A DNA stretch of 64,000 nucleotides from Euryodendron excelsum. Lineage: Eukaryota; Streptophyta; Magnoliopsida; Ericales; Pentaphylacaceae. Below are positions 10,014 to 21,239 of the stretch, piece after piece (the first letter of the stretch is position 1; each line of letters opens with the position of its first letter). The stretch covers positions 23,652,501-23,716,500 of the forward strand of contig CM065397.1 of the NCBI GenBank assembly GCA_033060915.1. The letters are read 5' to 3'. Made by a program: the position numbers and the translations under genes. The notes under the pieces were generated by a model. The model made no database searches. It worked only from the letters and a program-made list of their open reading frames with translations, and had not been told where the DNA came from.

Positions 10014-12231
10014 TATGCCGACTTATCCTCTGGCAATATAGATGGATCCATTGTGCGAACAGTAGAATGTTCGGCGGAACTCAACTGCTCGGCGGCTACC
10101 CTTTCCTTTTCTGCCTTATCTTTTTCAGTAGCGATCTCCAGAGCAATCTGTCTCTGATGCTCAACATTCGCAATCACCCTCTTCGGATTGACGACGCCAT
10201 TCTCAGTTGTGTTGAAATAATCAGGGCAAAGACACCAGACGTCCGTAGTTTTGTCGGTGCCAAGGACATGGAGAGCTCCACTCCAGCCCTACCGAAATAT
10301 GGTGCAGCTCAAATCCGCCATCTCAATGGCCAGTTCATTGGCCGCTCTTTCCTCGCCTTCTTCAGCAACACCTCCTCGTCAACCTTCAGTTGGGCCACTT
10401 CGGTTTTAAGGGCCTCAACCTCAGCATTGGCATTGTGTAGGTCCACAGACTGCACGTCGAATTTCTTTTCAAGATCGGTCAATTCCCGATCCCTCCTCTT
10501 AAAGTTAGCCTTCATTAACAGAAGCTCGGCTGAGACCTGTTCGGCCTGCTTCTTGAGGGCTATTCATTCCTTGTTTGCGCCGATCCATTCCTCCTTGAAC
10601 CGGCCGTGCTCTTCGATAAACTCCTGATGCACCTCGGCAAGTTTCTGGAAGCGGGACATCGCTTCCAATGAATTCAGACAGCCCTGAACTAGGAGAAAAT
10701 CGTATTAAAAACAGTTGATCAGAAAAACCCTTGAAACAGAAAGAAATGATCGCCGACTTACCAAAAGCGAGTCATGGAAGGCTCCCATGAAAACTGCCGC
10801 ATCACTGGCCTCGCCCAACTTTGCCATATCTCTCTTCTGGAGTACGCTCTTCATCACGCCGAAGGCTACCTCGGCCTGCTCAATCATCGAATCGGTTGTC
10901 GAGAGAGGCCGACCTAGGACATCAGGCGTAATGGTCACAGTCTCCCTGACCTCTTCCACTATGCCTTTCCCTTTCTGCTTTTTGGAGCTGCAGTCGATGC
11001 GGTAGCCTCCGACCCCCTTTTCTTCTGTTGCCAAGTCTCAGGCCTTTGTTGAGCTGGGGGTGTTGTCTTGACAGCAGCTGTTGGGAGTTTGGCAGTCGGG
11101 GCATCCACCGAGGTGTCCGCGGCTGACTTCAGTGGCTTGCCGGCAGCGGCAAACATCCTCTCCCTTAGATTCATGTTGTCCTCTACGATGGCGGATGGAG
11201 TGGAATCTTGTGTTGTTGCTGGAACTTTGACCCGGTGGTCCGGTGCAATGAATGGCGACGAACTGGATGTCGAACTATGGGACCTCGATCGCTCCCCGCG
11301 CTGTCCTTCGCCCCCAGGCTCCAATGGAGAAGCGACTGCAACTGTTACCCCGGTAGGGCTGCGAGCCCTTTCAATAGCGATACTGGTCGAAATTTCCTCG
11401 AAATCTCCCTCGGCACCCTCCTCTGCCAATCTTGCAAGGGTACTCTGGGGAACACCCGTGTTGGCAGTGAAGGTCGAGTATCGCAGCAGGTACGCTAGCA
11501 ATATATGCGCAGCCCGACCAACGTGCTTTAATCTGCCCTCGCTGTCGTATTTCAAAACCTTGTTGAGATCGTCGAAGTTGACCAACCAGTCACGCGCCCT
11601 CGACAGCTTCCCTTTCTTTTCTGCAAAAATGCGAGGGACAAGTGAGATGAATATTACAGTTTAAGAGACTTACAGTATAAGGGATCAGCATCAAACCTAT
11701 TTCAACGGGCTTTCTAGAGCATCGAATCGCCGGTCTATCTTTCTCGGGAACGTCGTCGAACTCCCATGGACCGATTACCCAAACCCTAACTTCGTCGCCG
11801 CCCTTACCGGAGGAAGGCAGACACTTCACTAACTCTAGGGACTTATCTACGGCCCGCAGATAAACTTTGTAAGTGCCTCCAACTTTACAAAACGTGTAGC
11901 AATAATCCAATTTGGCAAGGCCCAGGTTCACACCTAGGCGCCGATTTATTTCAAGCATTTCGAAAAAGATCCTATAGACGTTCGATGATAACTGGGAGGG
12001 CGACACCTTACTTTTTACTATGAACTTATGAAGAAGAGGATGGAGGGGAAACCTAAGCCCCCCTTCTACGATAGCGATGACTGGGAACGGCACCCTCTTT
12101 TCGGTCTTGCCCATATGATAGTCCTCGGGATCGACCAGCTCTAAGCCGATCTCATCCAGGACTTCAAACCTAGCCCTAAACGCGGCAAGGGCCGACGGAC
12201 CGTCTAACATCTTTCGAAGACGAGATGCCAT
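10014..12231 (-). pseudogene. Antisense additional gene of the Tat element (gypsy-type transposon domain), three exons, broken
   Basis: On the minus strand an ATG at 12231 opens exon 1 (11697-12231), including the block RFPLHPLLHKFIVKSKVSPS. This block resembles the Pfam domain named putative gypsy type transposon (Transposase_28). Intron 1 is 11621-11696 (GT-AG, phase 1). Exon 2 is 10762-11620, a low-complexity Ser/Ala/Pro-rich region. Intron 2 is 10684-10761 (GTAAGT-CAG, phase 0). Exon 3 is 10014-10683, a charged coiled-coil region ending at TAA 10014-10016. Both splices keep the frame. Lesions: a frame change near 11000, TGA at 10564-10566, a frame change near 10360 and a TAG near 10280. 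The intact product would be roughly 690 residues; its function is unknown. Such antisense ORFs are known from Tat elements. Confidence 0.75.
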
Positions 12232-12388
12232 CAAGGGGCAACCGTCAAAACATAGAAACTATACTGTAGAGCAAAAGAGGAGTGGGCTCAAAGAACACTT
12301 ACAGTGGTGAGTGCCGAGACAGCCGACGCACATGCTACACGAAAGGCAGGGAAAAACCAAGTGTTTCTCGACTAAACAGGGCATCGCT

Positions 12389-12396
12389 CTTTTATA
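12389..12396 (-). promoter_or_regulatory. TATA box of the antisense gene
   Basis: On the minus strand the sequence GCGTATAAAAGAGCG places a strong TATA box about 158 nt upstream of the antisense ATG at 12231. It lies inside the element, about 200 bp before the 3' LTR, so the antisense gene appears to have its own promoter and not to borrow the LTR. Confidence 0.55.
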
Positions 12397-12577
12397 CGCA
12401 TCATTACTGTCGGTTCGTGCACGGGAAAATGGCAGTAATCATGACGCTGTGCCGAAACGTCTCGTCTGCCGTCGATTCGATGATGCCCCATAGTGAATCT
12501 TTTAAAAATCCCCGCCATTTAAGTGGCTGGGTGACCGTTACAGCCCTTGGCCGTTTTAGAAGCCGAAACGACACGCA

Positions 12578-12591
12578 GGCTGGGGAGCAAT
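12578..12591 (+). promoter_or_regulatory. Polypurine tract of the Tat element
   Basis: GGCTGGGGAGCAAT immediately precedes the 3' LTR start at 12592, the expected position for the plus-strand primer. It is short and interrupted by pyrimidines. Confidence 0.6.
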
Positions 12592-13194
12592 TGTGGGGGA
12601 ATAACCCCCGGCCCAACCCAATGGGTGAGGCCCGATCCACACAAATCAAAGTTGGGGCTGCTTGGCGGCCCAGATCAGAAATTAAGGAGAGGCCGGGCTT
12701 GACTGCCGACCAGCTCCCTACTGTAGCCCAAACCGCGGAAAGTAGGTCCAAACCGCTAGTGGTCTTCAAGCATTAAATGCAGAGTTGACTTGCATTAAAT
12801 AAAGAGGCAGCTGCCCACGCGACGTCGACGTGCACGTCCGATCAGCCGGAATTCCCCGCGACGGTGCGCCAGACCCTGTAAGTCATCAGGCGGCGCCAAT
12901 GATGATGCCTACCCAGCAGGCCATGAAAGCCTGCTGATAGGCCGAGGCAAAACACTCTCCGTCGAGAACTCTATAAATACCCAAAGTATCGAGAACCAGA
13001 TATGGAGAAGAAACTCAGAACATTCATAACTCTTATTAATTCCCATTACAATTAAGCTTGCTAACTTAATTTTCGGAGTGTGCTCAGCCCATCAAGGGTC
13101 AACCCATTCTAACCATCCTCTTTTGTAGGGAGTTTGGACTAATTCATTTGGGCTTGAGAGTTCGGCCCAGCCTTCTCAAAAAATCCCACCTACA
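12592..13194 (+). repeat. 3' LTR of the Tat element
   Basis: It is 603 bp, TGTG...TACA, followed by target duplication AACTT at 13195-13199. It matches the 5' LTR over its full length, with about 32 substitutions and no gaps. Its own TATA box at 12971-12980 could in principle drive read-through toward the transporter gene that starts 660 bp downstream. Confidence 0.93.
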
Positions 13195-13445
13195 AACTTC
13201 ATATGTAGTATTGCACATTTCTTATTTTGAGGGATTGCATCTCCGCCCAAAGATGTAATCCAACAACTTTTTTTGTGTGCTGGGCATAGGTTATGTGGTA
13301 TTGCACATCCCCTATTATGGGAGAGTGCATCTACGCCTTAGAGATGTGATCTCACACTTTTTTGTGTGTGCCAAATACAAATATAAGGGCCTTATAGAAA
13401 ATATTATCCAATCGCATAACCCTTATACCCCAAATAAACGGGGCC

Positions 13446-13855
13446 TAAAAACACTTAATAATCACTCCTCAACATTACCAAATTGACTCCATCAATTAAA
13501 TTGGCTGGTTTTTTTTTTTTTTTTTTTTTTCTAAATTTTATGCATCGCAATTGAATTGGCTGGTCCGTTGCCGGCTAGTAAGTTGGTTTTTTTTTTTTTT
13601 TTTTAATGATGATTTGGGGAGTTTTGGCAGAGAGCAGGTCTCCATAAACTTCTCTAAAATATTGGTTGGATTTTTATATCTAATTAATCAAATATTAATT
13701 TACATTGGAAATGAGATTTTTGTTTATTTATTTTGTCTTACCTTTAAAGCTAAAGCCATATCAACTTCCCAAAAGTCAACACTTCCCTCTCTAATTATAT
13801 TCCACATCTCAATCACACCCCCATCTTCAGATCCATGCTCTCCTGAACCTCAAAG
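13446..13855 (+). promoter_or_regulatory. Proximal upstream region of the transporter gene
   Basis: Only about 410 bp separate the MITE end from the start codon. It holds two long T runs (about 13508-13531 and 13587-13604) and possible TATA elements near 13671 and 13793. No single core promoter can be chosen with confidence. A four-codon upstream ORF (ATG at 13835, TGA ending 13846) lies just before the main ATG and could reduce translation if transcribed. Confidence 0.35.
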
Positions 13856-14540
13856 ATGTGCTCCTCAGAAACCCAAGACAACGACACAAAGCCTCTCACC
13901 GGCGACTCCGAGCAATCTCCGTCCACCCCGGATAAAAAAAAGCCCCACTCGCCGCCAGATAATTATGGAAAAACCAAACTTTTATCAGTCATCCTCGAAC
14001 CATTTCAATGGGTGCAAATGCTCTCTCGCCAACTGAATCCCAGCTTCGTCATCGGCGTCGTTCTTGTTTACGGCCTCAGCCAAGGCTTCGCCGGATCTTT
14101 CTTCAGAGTAGTCTCGGATTACTATTGGAAAGATGTCCAAAAGCTTCAACCGTCAGCTGTGCAGCTATATCTAGGTCTTTACTACATTCCATGGGTGATG
14201 AAGCCCCTGTGGGGCCTCTTGACTGACGTTTTTCCGGTGAGAGGTTACCAAAGGCGGCCGTATTTTGTGCTTGCCGGTGTTGTGGGGACGGTTTCGGCGC
14301 TGGTGGTGGCCCTTAGCGGTAAGTTGGCAGCTGCGGCCGCGTTGGTTTGCTTGATAGGGATGACCGCCGGGGTGGCCATCGCCGACGTGACGATTGATGC
14401 TTGTATTGCAAGAAATAGTATTGAGATACGGTCATTGGCGCCGGACATGCAAAGCCTTTGTATGTTTTGTTCCTCTGTTGGTGCTCTTGTTGGGTACTCT
14501 ACCAGTGGATTGTTTGTTCATCATCTTGGAGCTCAGGTCT

Positions 14541-14574
<34 letters not shown>

Positions 14575-17500
14575 GCCACAAACGCGTTGACAAATATATG
14601 TATATATATATTTGTATAATTGTATGCATGTATATGCATTACATGCTTATTATATAATAATTTATAATTAATCTGTTTCTTTTCGAGCTGCAGGGAGCAT
14701 TAGGGATTTTGGCGATCCCACCAGCATCACTGATAGTGCTGGGTTTTGTGATCTATGAACTCAGAACAAACGATAATCGTCCAGACAAGAAAAAGGTAAG
14801 AGGAGTTCATACGTCTCCTTCCAATGAATTTGGTATTGTTTTGGGGAGATAAAAATATTTATTATTATTTTTTCCATTATCTTCCCCAAGAAAATCAATA
14901 TTTCTTGTCAAGTCTGTATATAGATGCTATATACAATTTTTTTCTTCTTTTCTGATATGTACTTTATTATAAATATATATATTTTTTTTGGAAAGAACAT
15001 ATCCTCACATGAGTATGTATGTATGCATATATATGGATGTATTTGGCCATGATTCCACTTGCATGTGCTAGGTTTTTGTAGTCATATGGGTAGTAGTCAT
15101 GAATGAGGATAATTGGGTCATTAGGCTCTAGGCATTCCAAATTTAGGGCAATAATGAATAATCAAGTAAAGTGAAGATCACGGTAGTGGTGGTGGTCAAG
15201 ATCATTGCATGGGGATTATGTGGCAGTAGAACTTCTTTTATAATCAAGTGGTAGTACTGTTTTATTTATTTATTATTATTTAATGTTATCAAGTTGTAGT
15301 ATGACTTTGAGTTTAGAGATATGTGTTAAGTCCTAGTGTCATTGAATATGCTAACCATTTTACATTCTTCTTTTATAACCGCAATTTCTAATATAAGTAA
15401 GTTTTTGTCCTGTAAACCACTAATACTTAAATTTTTTTTATAACTTAATAATCTTTGTTAGTTGATAATATTTTTACTAAACCAACTTCATCTAATGGTA
15501 CATTTTAGTTGTTTTATTATTCAATAAAATTTGTTTCATAAAAACCTCTTTATGCTGTCAATTATTAGAATTAGAATAAAAAATAAACATGTATATGCGC
15601 ATATATTTTATGGAAATCTAGTAACATAAAATTTTTATTAATAATAAAACTATAAGGGCTTTTCATAATCTTGATTAGATATCCATATATATTTTTCTGT
15701 GGAAAAAATCAATTACTTTTGAAAAATTTACGCATGGAATAATCCATGTTTATGCTAAAAATCAGATCTGATACTTATAAAAGATAACAATAATTTGGTA
15801 AACAGGTTTCAAGGAGGGCCGGTAAGGGATTGGAAAGGTTATTAATAGAATAACTCGACAACTTGCAACGTTGCTTGGGGCAGGTGTATTTTATGGTTGA
15901 GTAATGCTATACAATCAGAATATATAACCAGAAAATATAACAAGAATGATGTGATTGAGTTGTGGACCTATCACTTTAAAACAAAAAACTCATCAAGATG
16001 CATTTTAATTACAAACTGTCACTGCCATATCATTTTGGTTTAAAATTCTGTACAAAAATTCTGGAAGAATAACATTTTTCTTTATGGTTTTACCTGTCCA
16101 AGATATTTCCACTTGACATTAAAAGTTCGTACCTCAAAAAATCAATCCAGAAAAGGTTTAAATAAAAGAAAAATTATTTTTTTGTTGTCAAATTAGTAGT
16201 AACTTTTGTTAGAGTGAAGTACAATAGTCCATCAAATAGCAAGTATACCTTATGGCAACGAAAATTAGTATTTCCAAACATAGAATTAGGTTTTGAAAAA
16301 AAAGGCAAATATATATATATATATATACTTTAACTCACTTCTTTGACTGCATTTTCTAACCCCCAAAATACAAGCAAGTAGGTATTACAATTTTTTTGAA
16401 ATAAATTATGAAAATGTGTTTGATTCTCTTATTCAGTTATTTATTTATTTGTTTACTTAGTTTATGTTTTTTTTGTGATTTCTACTTTTTTCTATATTAA
16501 GAGGAAGTGGACAATAGTTGGATGGGTAATGTCTGGGGATTGTTGGTTAGTATGTGCATCAAATATAAAATACATACAACTTGCAATTAGACAGAGTTTC
16601 TCCACAAGGCTCTAGATAGCCATGTGCAAATGTTGTTGACAGACCATGATTTTCATTATTTATTCGTTTGCAGATTAGCAAATAATTGCTAATCACCTTT
16701 GGCGATAATCCATAGTTAAGCTTTCGCTTGCTTGATCAACTTAATGGTAAAATTATCACAAACTTTAAAGCAAATAAGATCGTTTTGCCACACAATCATA
16801 GATGGTAAGTGTTTTTGAATCTAGGAAGCACATTCTACCTCAAAAAAGAAAAAGTAAAAAAAAAAAAAGTTAAAACAATTTGTTTCTAATCAATGATGTA
16901 AAAAGGAAGAAAAGAAAGAAAGGTAAAATTTTCGACATAACTGAACAACTTCCCTATGTTTGTATATTGGACTTATTGATGAAAAAAAAAGTGATTTTTT
17001 TTAAAAAAAAAAATACATATTCATTTTTACGCTCATTTTCTTTGCCCCAACCAAACAAAAGCAAGAAATAAGTCTCTCATTTATTTATTTTTATTCTTTC
17101 CCTTAACTTTAACAAATTCAGATCTCTCATTTTTACTTCTAGGAATTTTTCTACTAAAAGCCCACAAGTTTGAACTTTGAGGTGTCATAGTACTAGAGAT
17201 ATATGCACCAATAAATGATTTATTTATTTGATTTTGTTCAAAAGATGATGTCTCGGTGATTGTTAATGTGAAACTAAAACTTTATTTGATTTTCTACTAA
17301 GCATTTGTACATTTGTATGCAGAAACTTCAAAATGATGTGGCATATATTTACATCCATTCACTGAAAATAAAAAAGATGGTTCATAAATGTACAAATGCT
17401 ACTGTCATATTATTCTGTATAGATGTTTAAAAATTTCTTATGCTTAGCATTTTTCTTCATAATCCTACTTTATCAAGTTTTCCAAGTAACTTAAACATCG

Positions 17501-20301
17501 TTAATAGCAGGCATTAGGCCGGCTCCGGCATGAGCAATCACAAATAAATTTCACATTATTCGTGATGCATAGTGCAAATAGAAGTTGCCATATTCAACTT
17601 GGTGTGACCTAATTTTTGGAGATTCCTTTACACTTTGTTTGGAACCGGAATTTTTTGTGAAAAAAACAAAGAAAAAGAAAAATGTGAAGAAAAAATAAAC
17701 AAAAATACTTTTATTTTTGTTGCCTTTTCTTTCACATTTCCCTTTATTTTTGAAAATTCGAGTTCCAAGCGGATCCTTAAGGTATGCTTTGATATTCCTA
17801 TAAAAGTTCTTTAGTCATTAGAAAAGTTAAAATGTGCGACCCTCAAGATCTGAAAGTTTCGGTACACACATAGATTTGTACAATATAGTATTCTTTAAAC
17901 TAAAATTATTTGAAGAATAACATAAATTAAATACATCATATCATGTCTCCATGTTGTTGTCTTTATACTGGGCCTGTGACGTTCAAAGCTAGATTTAAAG
18001 TTGAGAGATAGAAAAAGAATTTCAAGAGAACGATTGCAATCTTTGACTAAGAGGAGTTGCTTGATAAGGGAACTACCAAAAAAAAAACTTTTTAACAATT
18101 TTAATATCAATTCTCATATTCGAGGTTGGTAAGATGTATGCAACCTTATTTAGCACGCAGAGAGATCCTTTTTGTACTTCGAACCATGGTCGGTAAGTTG
18201 CAATAGAGCATTGCACCAAGACCCACCCTCTAATGATAAATACTAGATGGAGATATATATAGACTGCAAAATTCTGATAAATATTAACGTATATTTTGTT
18301 CTGATACCTGCATGTGTTACCCATATTTTGTTTCCTTTTCATGCAAATAAGCAATGAATAATCACTGCAATTTGTTTTATTTTGTTTTATTTCCGTTCAA
18401 TAACACATACATGTGCATTTTGTGTGGGTGTGTGCGTGCAGGCAGTGGAGAAGCTCGGGGGAGCAATGAAGGGGATGTACCAAACCATCCAATGCCCACA
18501 AGTGTGGAAGCCGTCACTATACATGTACTTGTCCCTAGCACTCAGTATAAGTACTCATGAAGGCCAATTCTATTGGTATACTAACCCTAAAGCTGGTCCT
18601 GCATTTTCCCAGGTATCGATCTCTTTATATTCTTATTCAAGCAAGCTAGAATTATTAGAAGTTTGCTTTCCAAAATACTCTCGCTAGTTAATTGAAAACT
18701 CAGGCCCATGCTTTCTTTCTTCTTGTTGAACATCATTTGGGTGTTCAACAGTTCCAAGTTTTTCAATGCCGCTCTATGTAATGCAATTTCTAACTCACAG
18801 AGAGAGAGAGAGAGAGAGAGAGAGATTACTCAATGCATTTGTAGTAATTAGTTTGTTAGGTGCAAAATGATAGAAGAGATTTCATGAAACTCAAAATCAA
18901 ACAAAGTGAAACAAACGTCGTTACATGTTCCTATCATAGGCTTCTAAGGGTGATATTACAAAATATAATCCAAAATCTTACATATTCAGCAACTCCTTGT
19001 GCTTTCTCAAATTTTATTTTCATTTTTGTTTGTCACGGAAAAATAGATATTAAATTACATGATCAAAGAAAATCATTCACTTAATTCTATATCAAGAGAT
19101 AATCATGTCTGGCCACAACACAAGCCACCTTCGGGGATTTGAACTCGTAATCTCAACAACCAAATATCAAAATCGGACATCCGAATATTGCTGAACTGCA
19201 TGACACTTTACTAATTTTTCTTTTCATCTAGCCTACCTAATAAATTAGTTTTATATTGAAGACAAAAATTTTACTGCAATAACAAGTTAATGTGCACAAA
19301 GTAGGATATTTTGCGAATAATAACACGAGTTACATGGAAATGATACTTGGTTAATAAGAGTCATGTTATAAGAAAATATATTTCAAATTAATTAGTCGCT
19401 CATTAAATCACGGAGAGCTATAGATAATAGTCTAGATGACTAAAAGAGACCTTGTAAGCAGTTTGTTTTCTTGGAAACTGTCTATTTAATTATCTATACC
19501 TATATATTAATCCAAATTGCCATGAATCTCAATGACCAAGGATTAGCAATTGACTCGATAAATAACTACAGAATACATGGAATCCCGCAGAAAGATCTCT
19601 TTTTATAAATTGTTCATTTCAAATATGAATTTCAAATTTTGGTAAGGATGTTTTTGCCAAACATTATAACTTTCATTCTTTTCTTCTTTCGAGTGCAGGA
19701 ATTTATTGGGATGATTTATGCAATTGGTGCATTGGCTTCGATAATTGGAGTGCTAATCTATCACAAAATTCTAAAAGACTTCCCATTTAGAAACTTAATT
19801 TTTTTCGCCCAGCTCCTTTATGGAGTTTCCGGAATGCTTGACCTCGTCTTCATTTTACGATGGAATTTAACTCTAGGAATTCCGGATTACTTCTTTGTTA
19901 TCACCGAGGAATGTGTTTCAAGAATCATAACCAGGATCAGGTGGATGCCCATGATTGTTTTAAGCACAAGGCTTTGTCCTTTAGGTATCGAGGGAACCTT
20001 TTTTGCACTGTTAATGTGCATCGATAGTTTTGGCTCGCTTTCCTCCAAGTGGGGTGGAGCGATGGTTCTTCATCTATTTCATGTTACAAGAACTGATTTC
20101 AGAAACTTATGGTTGGTGGTGCTCATAAGAAACATCTTGAGAATTGTAACATTAGCTTTTATATTTCTTGTCCCTAATGCTGATCAATCAGAAATTCTAA
20201 TCCCTCCTGATCTCTTGGCGAAGACACCGACAACAGCACCAGTTGATGATGATGATGATAATCTGCAACTTGTACCCTTGTATGAGAAAAGTGAAGTTTA
20301 A
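13856..20301 (+). CDS. Folate-biopterin transporter (BT1 family, MFS), four exons
   Basis: Exons are 13856-14536, 14694-14795, 18442-18612 and 19699-20301. All introns are GT-AG and phase 0, and together the exons give 518 residues. The protein has a hydrophilic N-terminus of about 45 residues, then many hydrophobic segments of a 12-helix membrane carrier. Family motifs include PWVMKPLWGLLTDVFPVRGY, ADVTIDACIARNSIE, DMQSLCMFCSSVGALVG, PSLYMYLSLALSISTHEG and LCPLGIEGTFFALLMCID, matching plant probable folate-biopterin transporters. The role is inferred as movement of folates or pterins across a membrane, but the substrate and membrane are not shown by sequence. Introns are 157, 3646 and 1086 bp. 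A run of five Asp lies near the C-terminus. No stop or frame break was seen. Start choice: first in-frame ATG, giving a family-typical length. Confidence 0.9.
14537..14693 (+). repeat. Intron 1 of the transporter with a TC microsatellite
   Basis: A pure TC repeat (about 14543-14571) begins 6 nt after the splice donor. The intron ends in GAGCTGCAG. Such a polymorphic tract next to a donor could affect splicing or serve as a marker. Confidence 0.7.
14796..18441 (+). other. Large intron 2 of the transporter
   Basis: It spans 3.6 kb between donor AAAAAG/GTAAGA and acceptor GTGCAG/GCAGTG. It is AT-rich with no coding signal. It contains a TA repeat near 16311-16327 and short MITE-like pieces around 15895-16080 and 17300-17400. 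It makes up more than half of the gene span. Confidence 0.7.
17300..17400. repeat. Inverted repeat, possible MITE remnant in intron 2
   Basis: AGCATTTGTACATTT at 17300-17314 is exactly inverted at 17386-17400 with 71 bp between. The interior carries AAAATGATGTGGCA, a phrase similar (inverted) to one at about 16024-16040, suggesting related small elements. No target duplication is clear. Confidence 0.45.
18799..18825. repeat. AG microsatellite in intron 3
   Basis: Uninterrupted AG dinucleotides, about 13 units, inside the 1086-bp third intron of the transporter. Confidence 0.9.
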
Positions 20302-20349
20302 TTCCTTGTAGGAAAGATAGATTTGTTAGGAGGGAGATCCTCCATGCAA

Positions 20350-20475
20350 CAATAAGCTTGGTCTAATGAGACTTTTGTGTCACGGGTTCGAAAAACGAAA
20401 AAGACCTTCTTCTTATATGAAAGTAAGACCGCCTACGTTTGTTGGTCTTACAATAACAAGGGTCTCGTAAACTAA
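20350..20475 (+). mobile_element. SINE-like (Au-type) insertion just after the transporter stop
   Basis: CTTGGTCTAATGAGAC followed by CACGGGTTCGAA resembles box A and box B of a tRNA-derived SINE. The following AAAGTAAGACCGCCTACG and ACAATAACAAGGGTC resemble the body of plant Au SINEs. It lies 50 bp after the stop codon, so it is probably within the 3' untranslated region of the transporter mRNA. Confidence 0.5.
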
Positions 20476-21239
20476 GCTGTCCTTAATTGTTAGAAAGCTA
20501 GATAAGCTAGCAGCTTCTTTTTTTTTTTTTTTTTTAAGTGTAGAGCATTTTGTTGTAGCTCTAAATGTTGTAAAACGGTTACACTTAAAAAGGATGAAAA
20601 TAGATTGTGTTACATTCTAGTTGTCTTTTACTAATATTTGAGTGTCTATATCATAGAACAATCACAGAGTAAACTTAAGAGCTAAGTAGCTTAATATTTT
20701 TATTAGGTCACTGTGGAAAATGATGAAGGATTGACTAAATTGTTATGCTTTCAGTCTTAACTATCAAGTCATGGATGGACATCACCAGTGCTATTATGAA
20801 ATACGAGCTAAGAACATTTTCATGTGTCCACCCTCCATGAATCAAAATAGTAAAATGTTATTCTTTCAATAAATTTGTACAAAAAATTCAACCAACAAAA
20901 GGATGTAGTAGTGATATTTTTGTAAATAAGAGCTAATATGATGAGTATTTTATTTTAAAGTGAATGACTTTTATTTAACCATATCATTATAGTAATAATT
21001 GATTTTAAATTTTTTTTGGTTATGTAGAATTACCCATCAAAATAGAGCAATTACTTCAGTACCTAGCTAACTGGGCAACAACATACTAATAAAGAAAAAA
21101 AATTTCGAAACATGCATGCTTACTAATTGAGAACCATGCTTAAAAAATGCAAGTAAAAAATATTCTGGGCTTAATCATCATTACAAACCGAGTCCTAGGC
21201 TGTGCTCAACAGTGAATAGAGAAATTTGGTGCATCAGCA

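Larger units (their letters stand above)
3262..13194 (+). mobile_element. Full-length Tat-lineage Ty3/gypsy LTR retrotransposon
   Basis: Two 603-bp LTRs, both starting TGTGGGGGAATAA and ending CCTACA, are flanked by a perfect AACTT target duplication (3257-3261 and 13195-13199). In order it carries 5' LTR, PBS, gag, aspartic protease, reverse transcriptase, RNase H, a second plant-type RNase H, integrase, a 64-bp tandem repeat, an antisense gene, a polypurine tract and 3' LTR. The second RNase H between the first one and integrase, and the antisense gene after pol, are diagnostic of the Tat lineage. Gag-pol holds about a dozen premature stops and four frame changes, so the copy is inactive. 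Confidence 0.95.
2960..13445. mobile_element. Harbinger/Tourist-like MITE split by the Tat retrotransposon
   Basis: The left end reads GGCCACGTTTATTTGTGGG from 2960. The reverse complement of the right end, from 13445, reads GGCCCCGTTTATTTGGGG, so the two form terminal inverted repeats of about 18 bp with two mismatches. Flanking triplets are CAA on the left and TAA on the right, compatible with a mutated TWA target site of the PIF/Harbinger superfamily. Once the Tat element and one copy of its target duplication are removed, the MITE is about 550 bp. The right arm holds two diverged copies of a unit of about 90 bp (13201-13291 and 13292-13380). No transposase is present, so it is non-autonomous. 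Confidence 0.6.

Noticed and set aside
9926..10627. A 233-codon plus-strand frame
   Set aside because: It is the complement of exon 3 of the antisense gene, which has better coding features, splice sites and coiled-coil text.
11068..11664. A 198-codon plus-strand frame
   Set aside because: Mirror frame of exon 2 of the antisense gene, whose biased composition keeps the opposite strand open.
12262..12300. Possible 39-nt intron in the 5' leader of the antisense gene
   Set aside because: GT and AG signals are present, but 39 nt is below the usual minimum for plant introns.
19090..19210. tRNA-like GGGGATTTGAACTC text in intron 3
   Set aside because: Resembles a box B region, but no box A partner, tail or duplication could be identified.
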